A DNA stretch of 64,000 nt from Streptomyces changanensis (GCF_024600715.1 NZ_CP102332.1:1984001-2048000), one strand, 5' to 3'; numbered from the stretch's first letter, positions 10,405 through 18,414 are shown. Notes: generated from the letters alone by a model not told the origin. Made by a program: numbers and translations.

Positions 10405-11100
10405 TCAGTCGGCCGCTGGTCGGTCGGCCGCGGCGAGCGCCTGCGCCACGCCCGGCTCCCGGTGGCCGAGGAACGTCGGGTCGGGCCGCAGCACCACGTC
10501 CGCGGCGGCCTTCCCCGCGGCGGCCAGCTCGCGGACCTGGCCCTGGTACCAGACGGCGTCGCGCGGTTCGCCGACGCCGACGCCGTACGAGTCGACGCCC
10601 GCCGCCCGGCACAGGGCGACGGCGCGGCGGATGTGGAAGTCCTGGGTGACGAGGACCGCCCGGTCGACGCCGAAGATCCGCTTCGCGCGGACGCACGAGT
10701 CCCAGGTGTCGAAGCCCGCGTGGTCGCTGACGACACGGGTCGTCGGCACCCCCTGCTCGACGAGGTAGGCGCGCATGGCGTCGGGCTCGTCGTACTCGAC
10801 GCGGCCGTTGTCGCCGGTGACGAGGACGACCTTCACCTTGCCGGTGCGGTACAGCTCGGCGGCGGCGTCCAGGCGGTGGGCGAGGTAGGGGGTGGGGCGA
10901 CCCTTCCACAGTCCGGCGCCGAAGACCACGGCGACGTCGCGGGCGGGTACGTCGGCGGTGGTGCGGAGGCTGCCGGCGGTGCTGGTGTGCAGCCAGGTCG
11001 CCGGTGCGAGCGCCAGGACGCAGGCCAGTACCGCGCCCCGCACCAGCCGCCGCCGGCCGCGGCGGGTGCCGTCCGGCGTCCTCCGTGTCGTGCGCCGCAT
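10405..11100 (-). CDS. DUF218 / SanA-YdcF family membrane-anchored protein
   Basis: Protein of about 231 residues with an Arg-rich N-terminus, one transmembrane segment (about residues 17-33, VRGAVLACVLALAPATWL) and an extracytoplasmic DUF218 domain. The domain shows VVFGAGLWKGRPTPYLAHRLDAA, LVTGDNG, DHAGFDTWDSC and VTQDFHIRRAVALC, the pattern of E. coli SanA, linked to envelope integrity and vancomycin sensitivity. The start is the ATG at 11098-11100, giving the basic MRRTTRR anchor. The molecular activity of the family is not established. Confidence 0.82.
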   Translation of the reverse strand: MRRTTRRTPDGTRRGRRRLVRGAVLACVLALAPATWLHTSTAGSLRTTADVPARDVAVVFGAGLWKGRPTPYLAHRLDAAAELYRTGKVKVVLVTGDNGRVEYDEPDAMRAYLVEQGVPTTRVVSDHAGFDTWDSCVRAKRIFGVDRAVLVTQDFHIRRAVALCRAAGVDSYGVGVGEPRDAVWYQGQVRELAAAGKAAADVVLRPDPTFLGHREPGVAQALAAADRPAAD

Positions 11101-11153
11101 CTGGACCCCTCCCGTCGTCGGCGGTGCGCGCACCGCGCCCGCCCTGTCCGACG

Positions 11154-11193
11154 CGCCGCCCGCCTCCCCGGTTCACCGAAGAGGCGGGCGGCG
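11154..11193. terminator. 13-bp stem hairpin
   Basis: CGCCGCCCGCCTC (11154-11166) pairs perfectly with GAGGCGGGCGGCG (11181-11193) across a 14-nt loop. It lies 40 bp after the stop of the ABC exporter operon (minus strand) and before the DUF218 gene. There is no U run, as is usual for streptomycete terminators. Confidence 0.7.
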
Positions 11194-11233
11194 GGTGTGA
11201 CCTGTGTCGCTCCGGTCCGCGGGGCGCCCCGGA

Positions 11234-13189
11234 TCACGTGGTCGCCGCCGCGAACTGCGCGGCGTGGAGCCGGGCGTACGCGCCGTCGGCCGCCAGCAGC
11301 TCGTCGTGGCCGCCGTGCTCCACGATGCGGCCCGCCTCCATCACGAGGATCACGTCCGCGTCCCGGACGGTGGAGAGGCGGTGGGCGATGACGAAGGAGG
11401 TGCGGCCCTCGCGCAGCGCGGCCATGGCGCGCTGGATCAGCACCTCGGTGCGGGTGTCGACGGCGCTGGTCGCCTCGTCCAGGATGAGGACGGACGGCTC
11501 GGTGAGGAAGGCCCGGGCGAGGGTGAGGAGTTGCCGCTCGCCCGCGCTGAGCCCGACGCCGTCCTCGTCGAGGACCGTGTCGTAGCCGTCGGGCAGGGTG
11601 CGCACGAAGCGGTCGGCGTGGGCGGCCGCGGCGGCCGCGACGATCCGCTCGCGCGGGACGTCACCGGGGACGCCGTAGGCGATGTTCTCGGCGATCGTGC
11701 CACCGAACAGCCAGGTGTCCTGGAGGACCATGCCCATGCCGGCGCGCAGCTCCCCGCGCGGTACGGCGGTGATGTCCGTGCCGTCGAGGAGGATGCGGCC
11801 GCCGGTCGTCTCGTAGAAGCGCATGAGCAGGTTGACCAGGGTCGTCTTGCCCGCGCCGGTGGGGCCGACGATGGCGACGGTGCGGCCGGGTTCCACGGTG
11901 AGGGAGAGGTCCTCTATGAGGGGCCGGGCGGGGTCGTAGCGGAAGGAGACCCGGTCGAAGACGACGTGGCCCTTCCCCCGGGGCGCCCGGGATTCGCCGG
12001 GCCGCGCGGTCGGGGCGGGGTCGGGGGTCTCCTCCTCGGCGTCGAGATGCTCGAAGACGCGCTCGGCGGAGGCGACGGCGGACTGGAGGAGGTTCGCCAT
12101 GGCGGCGATCTGGTTGACCGGGCCGTTGAACTCGTAGGAGTACTGGACGAACGCCTGCACGTCGCCGATGGAGAGCGTCCCGGACGCCACGCGCAGCCCG
12201 CCGACGACGGCGATCAGGACGTAGTTGAGGTTGCCGACGAAGGTCATCGCGGGCTGGATCAGGCCGGAGACGAACTGGGCGCGGAAGCCCGCCCGGTACA
12301 GCTCCTCGCCGAGGGCGTCGAACGTCTCCACCGCCTCCCGGCCGCGGCCGAAGACCCGCACCTCGGCGTGGCCGGAGTACATCTCCTCGATGTGGCCGTT
12401 GAGCCGGCCGGTGACGGCCCACTGGCGGACGAACTGCGGCTGGGCGCGGCGGCCGATCCGCGCGGCGACGAGGACGGACACGGGCACCGTGCCGAGGGCG
12501 ACCAGGGCGAGGAGCGGGGAGATCCACACCATCATCACCAGGACGCCGACGACGGTGAGCAGGGCGCGGGTCATCGGGATGAACGCCTGCTGCATGGTCT
12601 GGACGACGTTGTCGATGTCGTTGGTGGTCCGGCTGAGCACCTCCCCCCGGGGCTGGCGGTCCAGGTGCGCGAGGGGCAGCCGGGACAGCTTGGCCTGCGC
12701 CCGCGCCCGCAGCCGGTGCCCGGCCCGGTGGACGGCGGCCATGACGAGCCTGGCCTGTACCCAGGCGAACCCGGCGGAGGCGGCGGCCACGGCCAGGACG
12801 GTGCCGAGGAGCCGGGCGACGGCTTGGAAGTCGACCCCGCCGGGCGTGCCGGCCCCCGAGACGACGAGGTCGGTGGCGTCGCCGAGGAGCTTCGGGATCA
12901 GGACGGCCAGGGCGACGTACACGGTGGCGGCGGCGAGCGAGCCGAGCAGCAGGGCGCGTTCCGGCGCGAAGGTGCGCAGCAGGCGCAGCCCGGAGCGGCG
13001 GAAGTCGAGCGACCGCTCCAGGGCGGGGGCGGCGGGCGAGCCGGGGCCCCGCTGCTGCGCCACGCCCGCCGGGCCGCGTCGCTCGGGGGACGTGCGCGGC
13101 GGCGCGGGGGCGGTGGGCCGCCCGGACGTGGCGCGCTGCTCGGGGACGGCGCGCCGCTCGGGTGTGGCGCGGGGTGCGGGGCGGCTCAT
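11234..13189 (-). CDS. ABC exporter half-transporter, TMD-NBD (subunit B of a heterodimer)
   Basis: Fused membrane/ATPase half-transporter, about 651 residues, type IV exporter fold. A Pro/Arg-rich tail of about 60 residues precedes six predicted helices. The NBD has Walker A GPTGAGKTT, a non-standard signature LSAGERQLLTLARA, a full Walker B VLILDEATSAVD with the catalytic Glu, and H-loop VIAHRLST. The start ATG (13187-13189) overlaps the preceding gene's TGA (ATGA). The partner subunit has the complementary degeneracy, so the pair should form one canonical and one degenerate ATP site, as in TM287/288 and BmrCD. Substrate is unknown; drugs or redox-active metabolites are plausible given the operon's SoxR-like box. 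Confidence 0.9.
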   Translation of the reverse strand: MSRPAPRATPERRAVPEQRATSGRPTAPAPPRTSPERRGPAGVAQQRGPGSPAAPALERSLDFRRSGLRLLRTFAPERALLLGSLAAATVYVALAVLIPKLLGDATDLVVSGAGTPGGVDFQAVARLLGTVLAVAAASAGFAWVQARLVMAAVHRAGHRLRARAQAKLSRLPLAHLDRQPRGEVLSRTTNDIDNVVQTMQQAFIPMTRALLTVVGVLVMMVWISPLLALVALGTVPVSVLVAARIGRRAQPQFVRQWAVTGRLNGHIEEMYSGHAEVRVFGRGREAVETFDALGEELYRAGFRAQFVSGLIQPAMTFVGNLNYVLIAVVGGLRVASGTLSIGDVQAFVQYSYEFNGPVNQIAAMANLLQSAVASAERVFEHLDAEEETPDPAPTARPGESRAPRGKGHVVFDRVSFRYDPARPLIEDLSLTVEPGRTVAIVGPTGAGKTTLVNLLMRFYETTGGRILLDGTDITAVPRGELRAGMGMVLQDTWLFGGTIAENIAYGVPGDVPRERIVAAAAAAHADRFVRTLPDGYDTVLDEDGVGLSAGERQLLTLARAFLTEPSVLILDEATSAVDTRTEVLIQRAMAALREGRTSFVIAHRLSTVRDADVILVMEAGRIVEHGGHDELLAADGAYARLHAAQFAAATT

Positions 13190-14919
13190 GCGGCGTCCTC
13201 CTCGGTGAGCTGGGAGAGGACGATCTCCCGGTAGGTGGGGTCGTCCCGCAGCAGCTCCTCGTGGGTGCCGGTGCCGACGACGCGGCCCTCGTCGAGGACG
13301 ACGATCCGGTCGGCGCCGCGGACGGTGGCGACGCGCTGGGCGACGATGACGACGGTGGCGTCGGCGGTCTCCTTTGCCAGCGCGGCGCGCAGGAGGGCGT
13401 CGGTGCGGTTGTCGAGCGCCGAGAAGGAGTCGTCGAAGAGGTAGACCGCGGGCCGGGCGACCAGGGTGCGGGCGATGGCGAGGCGCTGGCGCTGGCCACC
13501 GGACAGGTTGGTGCCGCCCTGGTCGACGGGGGCGTCGAGGCCGTCGGGGAGCGCCTCGACGAACTCCCGTGCCTGGGCGACTGCGAGGGCGTGCCACAGC
13601 TCCTCGTCGGTGGCGTCCGGCCGGCCGTAGCGGAGGTTGGAGGCGACGGTGCCGGAGAACAGGTAGGGCTTCTGCGGGACGAGGCCGACGGTGCGGGCGC
13701 GCAGGTCCGGGTCGAGTGCCCGGACGTCGACGCCACCGATCAGGACCTCGCCCGCGGTCGGGTCGAACAGCCGCGGCACCAGGCTGAGCAGGGTGCTCTT
13801 GCCGCTGCCGGTGGAGCCGATGACGGCGGTGGTGCGGCCGGGGCGGGCGGTGAGCGAGACACCGCGCAGGACGGGCTCCTGCGCGCCCGGGTAGCTGAAG
13901 TGGACGTCGCGGACCTCCAGGTGGCCCGGGTCGCGCAGGCGGCGCACCGGGGCGGCGGGCGGCGCGACGGACGGTTCGGTGTCGAGGACCTCGCGGATGC
14001 GCCCGGCGCTGACCTCGGCCCGCGGCAGCTGCATCAGCAGGAACATCGTCATCATCACGGCCATGAAGATCTGCAGCAGGTAGCCCAGGAAGGCGATGAG
14101 GGCGCCGGCCTGCAGGGTGCCGTCCTCCAGCCGGTGGCCGCCGGCCCACAGGACGGCCACCGTGGCGAGCTCCCACACGACGATGACGAGCGGGTACATG
14201 AGCGCCGTCAGCCGGCCCACCCGCAAGGACACGGCCGTCAGCGCGTCGTTGGCGGCGCCGAACCGGCGCTGCTCGTGGTGGTCCCGGACGAAGGCGCGGA
14301 CGACCCGGGCGCCGCCGATCTGCTCGCGCAGGACCTGGTTGACCCGGTCGACGCGCTCCTGGGTGGTGCGGAAGAGCGGCGGCATGCGGCGGACGACGAG
14401 CAGGACGGTACCGGCCAGCACGGGCACGAACAGCAGCAGGAGCAGGGCGAGGGGCACGTCCTGGGCGAGGGCCAGGGCGGTGCCGCCGAAGCACATCAGC
14501 GGCGCCGCGACCAGGGTGGTCAGGGCGAGCACCGTCAGGGTCTGGACCTGCTGGACGTCGTTGGTGGTGCGGGTGATGAGGGAGGCGGGGCCGAAGCGGC
14601 CCACCTCCCGTACGGAGAACCCCTGGACGCGGCGGAAGACCTCGGACCGCAGGTCGCGGCCGACGCCCATGGCGACGCGGGCCGCGGCGAACACGGCGGC
14701 GCCGGCCGCGGTGACCTGGAGCAGGGTCACGGCGAGCATGGCGCCGCCGGTGCCGAGGACGTGCCCGGTGTCGCCGCGCAGGACGCCGCCGTTGACGAGG
14801 TCGGCGTTGAGGGTGGGCAGCAGGAGGCCGGCGAGGGACTGGACGAGTTGGAGGACGACGACGAGGGCGAGTAACCGCCGGTAGGGGCGGATGCGGGTGC
14901 GGAGCAGGGGCAGCAGCAC
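13186..14919 (-). CDS. ABC exporter half-transporter, TMD-NBD (subunit A, degenerate site)
   Basis: Half-transporter of 577 residues: six membrane helices (about 1-300), then an NBD with Walker A GSTGSGKST and a canonical signature NLSGGQRQRLA. Its Walker B, VYLFDDSFSALD, has Asp in place of the catalytic Glu, and its H-loop reads VIVAQRVAT with Gln for His. These changes mark the degenerate-site subunit of heterodimeric exporters. It starts 12 bp after the FMN reductase stop and overlaps the second subunit by 4 bp, so the three genes look like one operon. Localised to the cytoplasmic membrane. Confidence 0.9.
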   Translation of the reverse strand: MLLPLLRTRIRPYRRLLALVVVLQLVQSLAGLLLPTLNADLVNGGVLRGDTGHVLGTGGAMLAVTLLQVTAAGAAVFAAARVAMGVGRDLRSEVFRRVQGFSVREVGRFGPASLITRTTNDVQQVQTLTVLALTTLVAAPLMCFGGTALALAQDVPLALLLLLFVPVLAGTVLLVVRRMPPLFRTTQERVDRVNQVLREQIGGARVVRAFVRDHHEQRRFGAANDALTAVSLRVGRLTALMYPLVIVVWELATVAVLWAGGHRLEDGTLQAGALIAFLGYLLQIFMAVMMTMFLLMQLPRAEVSAGRIREVLDTEPSVAPPAAPVRRLRDPGHLEVRDVHFSYPGAQEPVLRGVSLTARPGRTTAVIGSTGSGKSTLLSLVPRLFDPTAGEVLIGGVDVRALDPDLRARTVGLVPQKPYLFSGTVASNLRYGRPDATDEELWHALAVAQAREFVEALPDGLDAPVDQGGTNLSGGQRQRLAIARTLVARPAVYLFDDSFSALDNRTDALLRAALAKETADATVVIVAQRVATVRGADRIVVLDEGRVVGTGTHEELLRDDPTYREIVLSQLTEEDAA

Positions 14920-14931
14920 GGCCGTCGTCCC

Positions 14932-15528
14932 TCAGGCCGCGTACGGACGGGTGGTGCGGGCGGTGCGCAGGGTGCCGGCCCACCAGGCGAGCTGGTCGAG
15001 CAGCTTCTTCGCGGCGGCGTCGGGGCCGGAGGGGTCCCGCAGTGTGCCGTCCGCGTCGAACAGGGCGCCCGCGTTGTGGAGGGAGACCGTGTCGCGGACG
15101 GTGACCGCGTGCAGTTCGGCGAAGACCTGGCGCAGGTGCTCGACGGCGCGCAGGCCGCCGGAGACGCCGCCGTACGAGACGAAGCCGACGGGCTTGGCCT
15201 GCCACTCGGCGAAGTGCCAGTCGACCAGGGCCTTGAGGGACGCCGGGTAGGAGTGGTTGTACTCGGGGGTGACGACGACGAAGGCGTCGGCGGCGGCGAG
15301 CCGGGGACCGACCTCGGCGAGCGCGGCGCGCACGGCGGGGCCGGGGGCGTGGGAGAGGGCGGTCGGCAGGTCCGCGTCGGCGACGTCGACGAGGTCGACG
15401 GTGAAGTCGGCGTGCTCGCGGGCGCGGGCGAGGAACCAGTCGGCGACGACGGGGGCGAAGCGGCCCTCGCGGTTGCTGCCGAGGAGGACGGCCAGGTTCA
15501 GGGGCGTGTCAGGCGTGGTGGTCTGCAT
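14932..15528 (-). CDS. NADPH-dependent FMN reductase family protein
   Basis: Flavodoxin-fold reductase, about 198 residues. The FMN phosphate loop is LLGSNREGRF (about residues 16-24), and TPEYNHSYPASLKALVDW is the conserved flavin/dimer segment of the family, followed by SYGGVSGGLRAVEHLRQVF. Predicted to reduce FMN, quinones or azo compounds with NADPH. The start is the ATG at 15526-15528 (MQTTTPD); a GTG at 15541-15543 would run into the SoxR-like box. A reductase of this family is a known SoxR target in S. coelicolor. It heads an operon with the two ABC half-transporters. Confidence 0.88.
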   Translation of the reverse strand: MQTTTPDTPLNLAVLLGSNREGRFAPVVADWFLARAREHADFTVDLVDVADADLPTALSHAPGPAVRAALAEVGPRLAAADAFVVVTPEYNHSYPASLKALVDWHFAEWQAKPVGFVSYGGVSGGLRAVEHLRQVFAELHAVTVRDTVSLHNAGALFDADGTLRDPSGPDAAAKKLLDQLAWWAGTLRTARTTRPYAA

Positions 15529-15544
15529 GCGGACGAGCCTCACA

Positions 15545-15562
15545 CCTCAACCAAACTTCAGG
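15545..15562 (-). promoter_or_regulatory. SoxR-like box with an overlapping -35 element
   Basis: On the minus strand the 18-mer CCTGAAGTTTGGTTGAGG matches the SoxR operator architecture CCTCAAnnnnnnTTGAGG with one arm mismatch. TTGACC directly overlaps its first two bases, as the -35 of E. coli soxS overlaps its box. With the 19-bp spacer usual for MerR-family promoters, the -10 would be GAGGCT, a poor match. It ends 17 bp before the ATG of the FMN reductase. Confidence 0.6.
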
Positions 15563-15756
15563 TCAAGCGCCGTCGGCGTCACCCGTTCGGAACACCGTCC
15601 CCACCGTCCCCGCGCACCCGCCGTGACCTGCGCCGACGTCCGACCCGGCCGCCCGTGCGGCGCACTGCCTGACGGCGCATCAGCAGGCGGGGACGGTCAC
15701 CGCGGCCTTACCTCGGAGACAGGACGCCCGACCGAAGCGCTGCCCGGAGGCCCGCC

Positions 15757-16350
15757 ATGCGCACCACTGCCCGCTCGTTGACCGGTACCGCGTTGGCGGC
15801 CGTCTGCCTCGGCGCCCTGGCCGCCCCGGCGGCGTACGCCGGCGACTTCGAGAGGCTGGACGTGTCCCCGGCCGTGGCGAACCCCGGCACGACCGTCACC
15901 GTGAGCACCCGGGCATGCGGGGACGGCCACGGCATCGGGGACGCGCAGGCGCTCGGCGCGGCCGAGTTCAAGCTGCGGCCCGAGGGCCCCAAGGGGGTGG
16001 CCACGGGCCGCTTCCGCGTCCCCGAGCACACCAAGCCGGGCACCTACGGCATCGGCGTGGCCTGCGACAACGGCAGGACGGCCACGGGTGACCTGGTCGT
16101 CAAGCAGGGCGGCGGAGCGACCCACCACCCGACCCACCACCCGACCCACCACCCCACGCACCACCCCACGCACCACCCGACGCACCACCCCACCCACCAG
16201 GGCCCGCACGGCCACGTGAAGACCGGTGTCGGCGGCAGCGTCGGCCCCGACGCCGCCCGCATCGCGACGGGCGTCGCCGTCCTGGCCGGCACGGCCGTGG
16301 CCGGCGTGTGGCTGCTGCGCCGCCGGGCGAGCGGTGGCCACGGCGGCTGA
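15757..16350 (+). CDS. Secreted His-rich THHP-repeat protein with a C-terminal membrane anchor
   Basis: Uncharacterised 197-residue surface protein. Residues 1-28 form a Sec signal peptide ending AYA; 29-118 form a small beta-type domain with two cysteines (C54, C103) that could make a disulfide. Residues 122-147 hold six THHP units plus a seventh partial one, then HVKTG (153-157), a hydrophobic helix (about 168-187) and a basic RRR tail. The architecture is that of a sortase substrate, yet no LPXTG or LAXTG is present. The next gene is a class F sortase, so HVKTG may be the sorting site. The His cluster could bind Zn, Ni or Cu. RBS GGAGG precedes the ATG. Confidence 0.75.
   Translation: MRTTARSLTGTALAAVCLGALAAPAAYAGDFERLDVSPAVANPGTTVTVSTRACGDGHGIGDAQALGAAEFKLRPEGPKGVATGRFRVPEHTKPGTYGIGVACDNGRTATGDLVVKQGGGATHHPTHHPTHHPTHHPTHHPTHHPTHQGPHGHVKTGVGGSVGPDAARIATGVAVLAGTAVAGVWLLRRRASGGHGG
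16120..16191 (+). repeat. In-frame 12-bp tandem repeat (six units)
   Basis: Six 12-bp units of the type ACCCACCACCCG encode the THHP motifs; units differ only at wobble positions (CCG/CCC, CCC/CGC). Because the unit is a multiple of three, copy-number change alters protein length without frameshift. Confidence 0.85.
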
Positions 16351-16370
16351 CCGACCGAGACCCCCTCCCC

Positions 16371-16408
16371 GCGGGCGGCCGCCGGTCCCCCACCCGGCGG
16401 CCGCCCGC
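16371..16408. terminator. 15-bp stem hairpin after the THHP gene
   Basis: GCGGGCGGCCGCCGG (16371-16385) and its exact complement (16394-16408) enclose an 8-nt loop, 20 bp after the stop codon. A strong factor-independent terminator shape without a T run. Confidence 0.7.
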
Positions 16409-16449
16409 CCCTCGGGGCGTCCTGCCGACCGGCGGGCACCCCCCGAACT

Positions 16450-16494
16450 CCCCGCCCCCGCCGCGCGGCCCCCGAGACCGCGGCGGGGGCGGGG
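16450..16494. terminator. Second, 16-bp stem hairpin upstream of the sortase
   Basis: CCCCGCCCCCGCCGCG (16450-16465) pairs perfectly with 16479-16494 around a 13-nt loop. Two strong hairpins in a row lie between the repeat protein and the sortase, so the genes are either separately transcribed or joined only by read-through. Confidence 0.65.
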
Positions 16495-16572
16495 GGACCC
16501 TCCCGGGCCGGGCGGGCGGTCCCGCCCCCGCGGAGGCGTCCGGCCCCTGGAGGCACCCCCAGCGGAGGACCC

Positions 16573-17208
16573 ATGAGCAGCCCCACCGAGACCCCGGCCC
16601 GCGCCAGGGGCTGGGGCATAGCCGTCGCGGCGTGCGTCGGACTGTGGCTGGTGCAGAGCGGCTCGGGGGACGTCCGCCCCCCGGTCCCGTCGGCCGCCGA
16701 GGCGTTCGCCGCCGGACCCGGCTGGCACACGCCCGCCGCGGCCGACCCGCTGCCGCCCGCGGCCCCCGTCCGCGTCCGCATCCCCCGCATGCGCGTCGAC
16801 GCCCCCGTCATGGGTCTGGGCCTGACCCGCGACGGCAGCCTCGACGTGCCGCCCCCCGGCGACCGCAACCTCGCGGGCTGGTACCGGGACGGCACCCGGC
16901 CCGGCGCCCGGGGCACGGCCATCATGGCCGGGCACGTCGACAACGCCGAGGGCCCCGCCGTCTTCTACGCGCTGGGCGCGCTGCGCAAGGGCGACCGGGT
17001 GGAGGTGGCCCGCGCCGACGGGCGCACGGCGGTGTTCACCGTCGACGCGGTCGAGGTGTACGACAACGACGCCTTCCCCGACGACAAGGTCTACGGCCCC
17101 TCCGACCGCGCCGAGCTGCGCCTCATCACCTGCGGCGGCGGCTTCTCGCCGAAGACCGGCTACCAGGGCAACGTCGTCGCGTACGCCCACCTCATCGGCG
17201 CCCGCTGA
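16573..17208 (+). CDS. Class F sortase
   Basis: Membrane-anchored transpeptidase of 211 residues. One N-terminal transmembrane segment (about 13-29), a Pro/Ala linker, then the sortase beta-barrel with RVRIPRMRVDAPV, the catalytic His in MAGHVDN (H121) and the catalytic Cys in LRLITCGGG (C187). The usual downstream Arg is not evident: between C187 and the C-terminal residue there is no Arg (YQGNVVAYAHL), although R183 lies nearby. The ATG at 16573 follows GGAGG. Class F enzymes are common in actinobacteria and mostly uncharacterised. The adjacent THHP protein is the obvious candidate substrate. Confidence 0.88.
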   Translation: MSSPTETPARARGWGIAVAACVGLWLVQSGSGDVRPPVPSAAEAFAAGPGWHTPAAADPLPPAAPVRVRIPRMRVDAPVMGLGLTRDGSLDVPPPGDRNLAGWYRDGTRPGARGTAIMAGHVDNAEGPAVFYALGALRKGDRVEVARADGRTAVFTVDAVEVYDNDAFPDDKVYGPSDRAELRLITCGGGFSPKTGYQGNVVAYAHLIGAR

Positions 17209-17255
17209 CCGGCCGCGCGGCCCGCCACCCGGTCGTCACGCCCACCGGCCCACCG

Positions 17256-17286
17256 GGGCGGCGGCCGTCCCCGCCGGCCGCCGCCC
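17256..17286. terminator. 11-bp stem bidirectional hairpin
   Basis: GGGCGGCGGCC (17256-17266) pairs with GGCCGCCGCCC (17276-17286). It sits between the convergent sortase and TauE genes. Confidence 0.6.
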
Positions 17287-17327
17287 ACGCCGGCCATCGC
17301 CCCCCCCCGCCGCCGCCCGGCCGATCG

Positions 17328-18113
17328 TCACGCCCACTGGTCGAACGCCAACTTGGCGACCAGGGAGAACACCACCACCAGCAGCACCCCGCGGACGAAC
17401 CCGGCGCCCTTGCGCAGCGCCATCCGCGCGCCGAGCATGCCGCCCACGAGGTTGAAGACCGCCATCAGCGCCGCCAGCCGCCACAGCACGTTGCCCTGGT
17501 GGGCGAACATCGCCAGCGCGCCGGCGTTGGTGCAGACGTTGACGACCTTCGCCGTGGCCGACGCCGTGACGAGGTCGAGGTGGAGCACCGCCGTGAGGGC
17601 CAGCACCAGGAACGTGCCGGTGCCGGGCCCGAACAGCCCGTCGTAGAAGCCGATTCCGCCGCCCACGAGGACGACCGCGGCGACGATCCGGGCCCGCCGC
17701 ACCGGCCCCTCGGGCGCGGGGCCCGTGCCGAAGGACGGCCGCAGCAGCACGAACGCCGCGACGCCCAGCAACACCACGAGGATCACCGGACGCAGTACCT
17801 CGCTGCTGAGGCCCGCCGCGAAGAACGCCCCGCCCATCGACCCGGCGAGCGCGGCGAGCCCGATCCGCACGGCGAGCCCGACCCGTACCGGGGCGCGCCG
17901 GACGTAGGTCACCGCGGCGCCGGTCGTACCGACGATGGCCACCGCCTTGTTGGTCCCCAGGCACTGGGCGGCGGGCACGTGCGGCGCGCCCAGCAGCAGC
18001 GCGGGCAGGAGCAGCAGCCCGCCGCCGCCGACCACGGCGTCGATCCAGCCCGCCAGCAGCGCGGCCAGGCAGAGGAGGGCGAGGACGGTCAGGGAGAGGT
18101 CAGGCATGAGCAT
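17328..18113 (-). CDS. Sulfite exporter TauE/SafE family permease
   Basis: Polytopic membrane protein, about 261 residues with seven to eight hydrophobic helices. Family landmarks are AGWIDAVVGGGGLLLLPALLL near the N-terminus, LGTNKAVAIVGTTGAA, and the repeated half GFYDGLFGPGTGTFLVLAL and TASATAKVVNVCTNAGAL. Members move sulfite, sulfoacetate or other organic anions. The start is the first ATG of MLMPDLS (18111-18113); the second ATG (18105-18107) is equally usable. It lies between the two halves of the nitrate/nitrite locus without an obvious functional link. Confidence 0.87.
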   Translation of the reverse strand: MLMPDLSLTVLALLCLAALLAGWIDAVVGGGGLLLLPALLLGAPHVPAAQCLGTNKAVAIVGTTGAAVTYVRRAPVRVGLAVRIGLAALAGSMGGAFFAAGLSSEVLRPVILVVLLGVAAFVLLRPSFGTGPAPEGPVRRARIVAAVVLVGGGIGFYDGLFGPGTGTFLVLALTAVLHLDLVTASATAKVVNVCTNAGALAMFAHQGNVLWRLAALMAVFNLVGGMLGARMALRKGAGFVRGVLLVVVFSLVAKLAFDQWA

Positions 18114-18164
18114 GACCCTATGCGCGGCCCCGCGGCCCCACGCCCCGCGCCCCCGGCCACCCGG

Positions 18165-18200
18165 CCACCCCGCCACCCCGCCACCCCGCCACCCCGCCAC
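18165..18200 (+). repeat. CCACCCCG octamer array
   Basis: At least four perfect 8-bp CCACCCCG units plus partial copies, in C-rich DNA that continues to about 18350 with imperfect CCCGGCCGAGCACC repeats. On the minus strand this reads as repeated GGGGTGG, a classical G-quadruplex pattern, about 50-90 bp upstream of the TauE start. Confidence 0.7.
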
Positions 18201-18414
18201 CGTGGCCGCACCGGTCGCCGCCGCACCGCGCCCGGGCCCACCGCCCCGGCCGAGCACCGCCCCGGCCCACCGCCCCGCCCGGCGAGCGCCGCCGTCCCGG
18301 CCCCGGGCCCACCGACCCGGCCGAGCACCTGCACACCACACCCCAACCCACCGCCCCGGTCACGGCCCGTGCCGCCGTCCCTCACCGGCGGCCACCCGCG
18401 CCGCTGAGGGCGGC

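Noticed and set aside
11234..15205. A single 1323-residue ABC protein including the FMN reductase region
   Set aside because: The frame is open upstream only by chance. The ATGA overlap at 13186-13189 and the basic Pro-rich N-terminus mark the true start; the upstream part overlaps the other subunit in a different frame.
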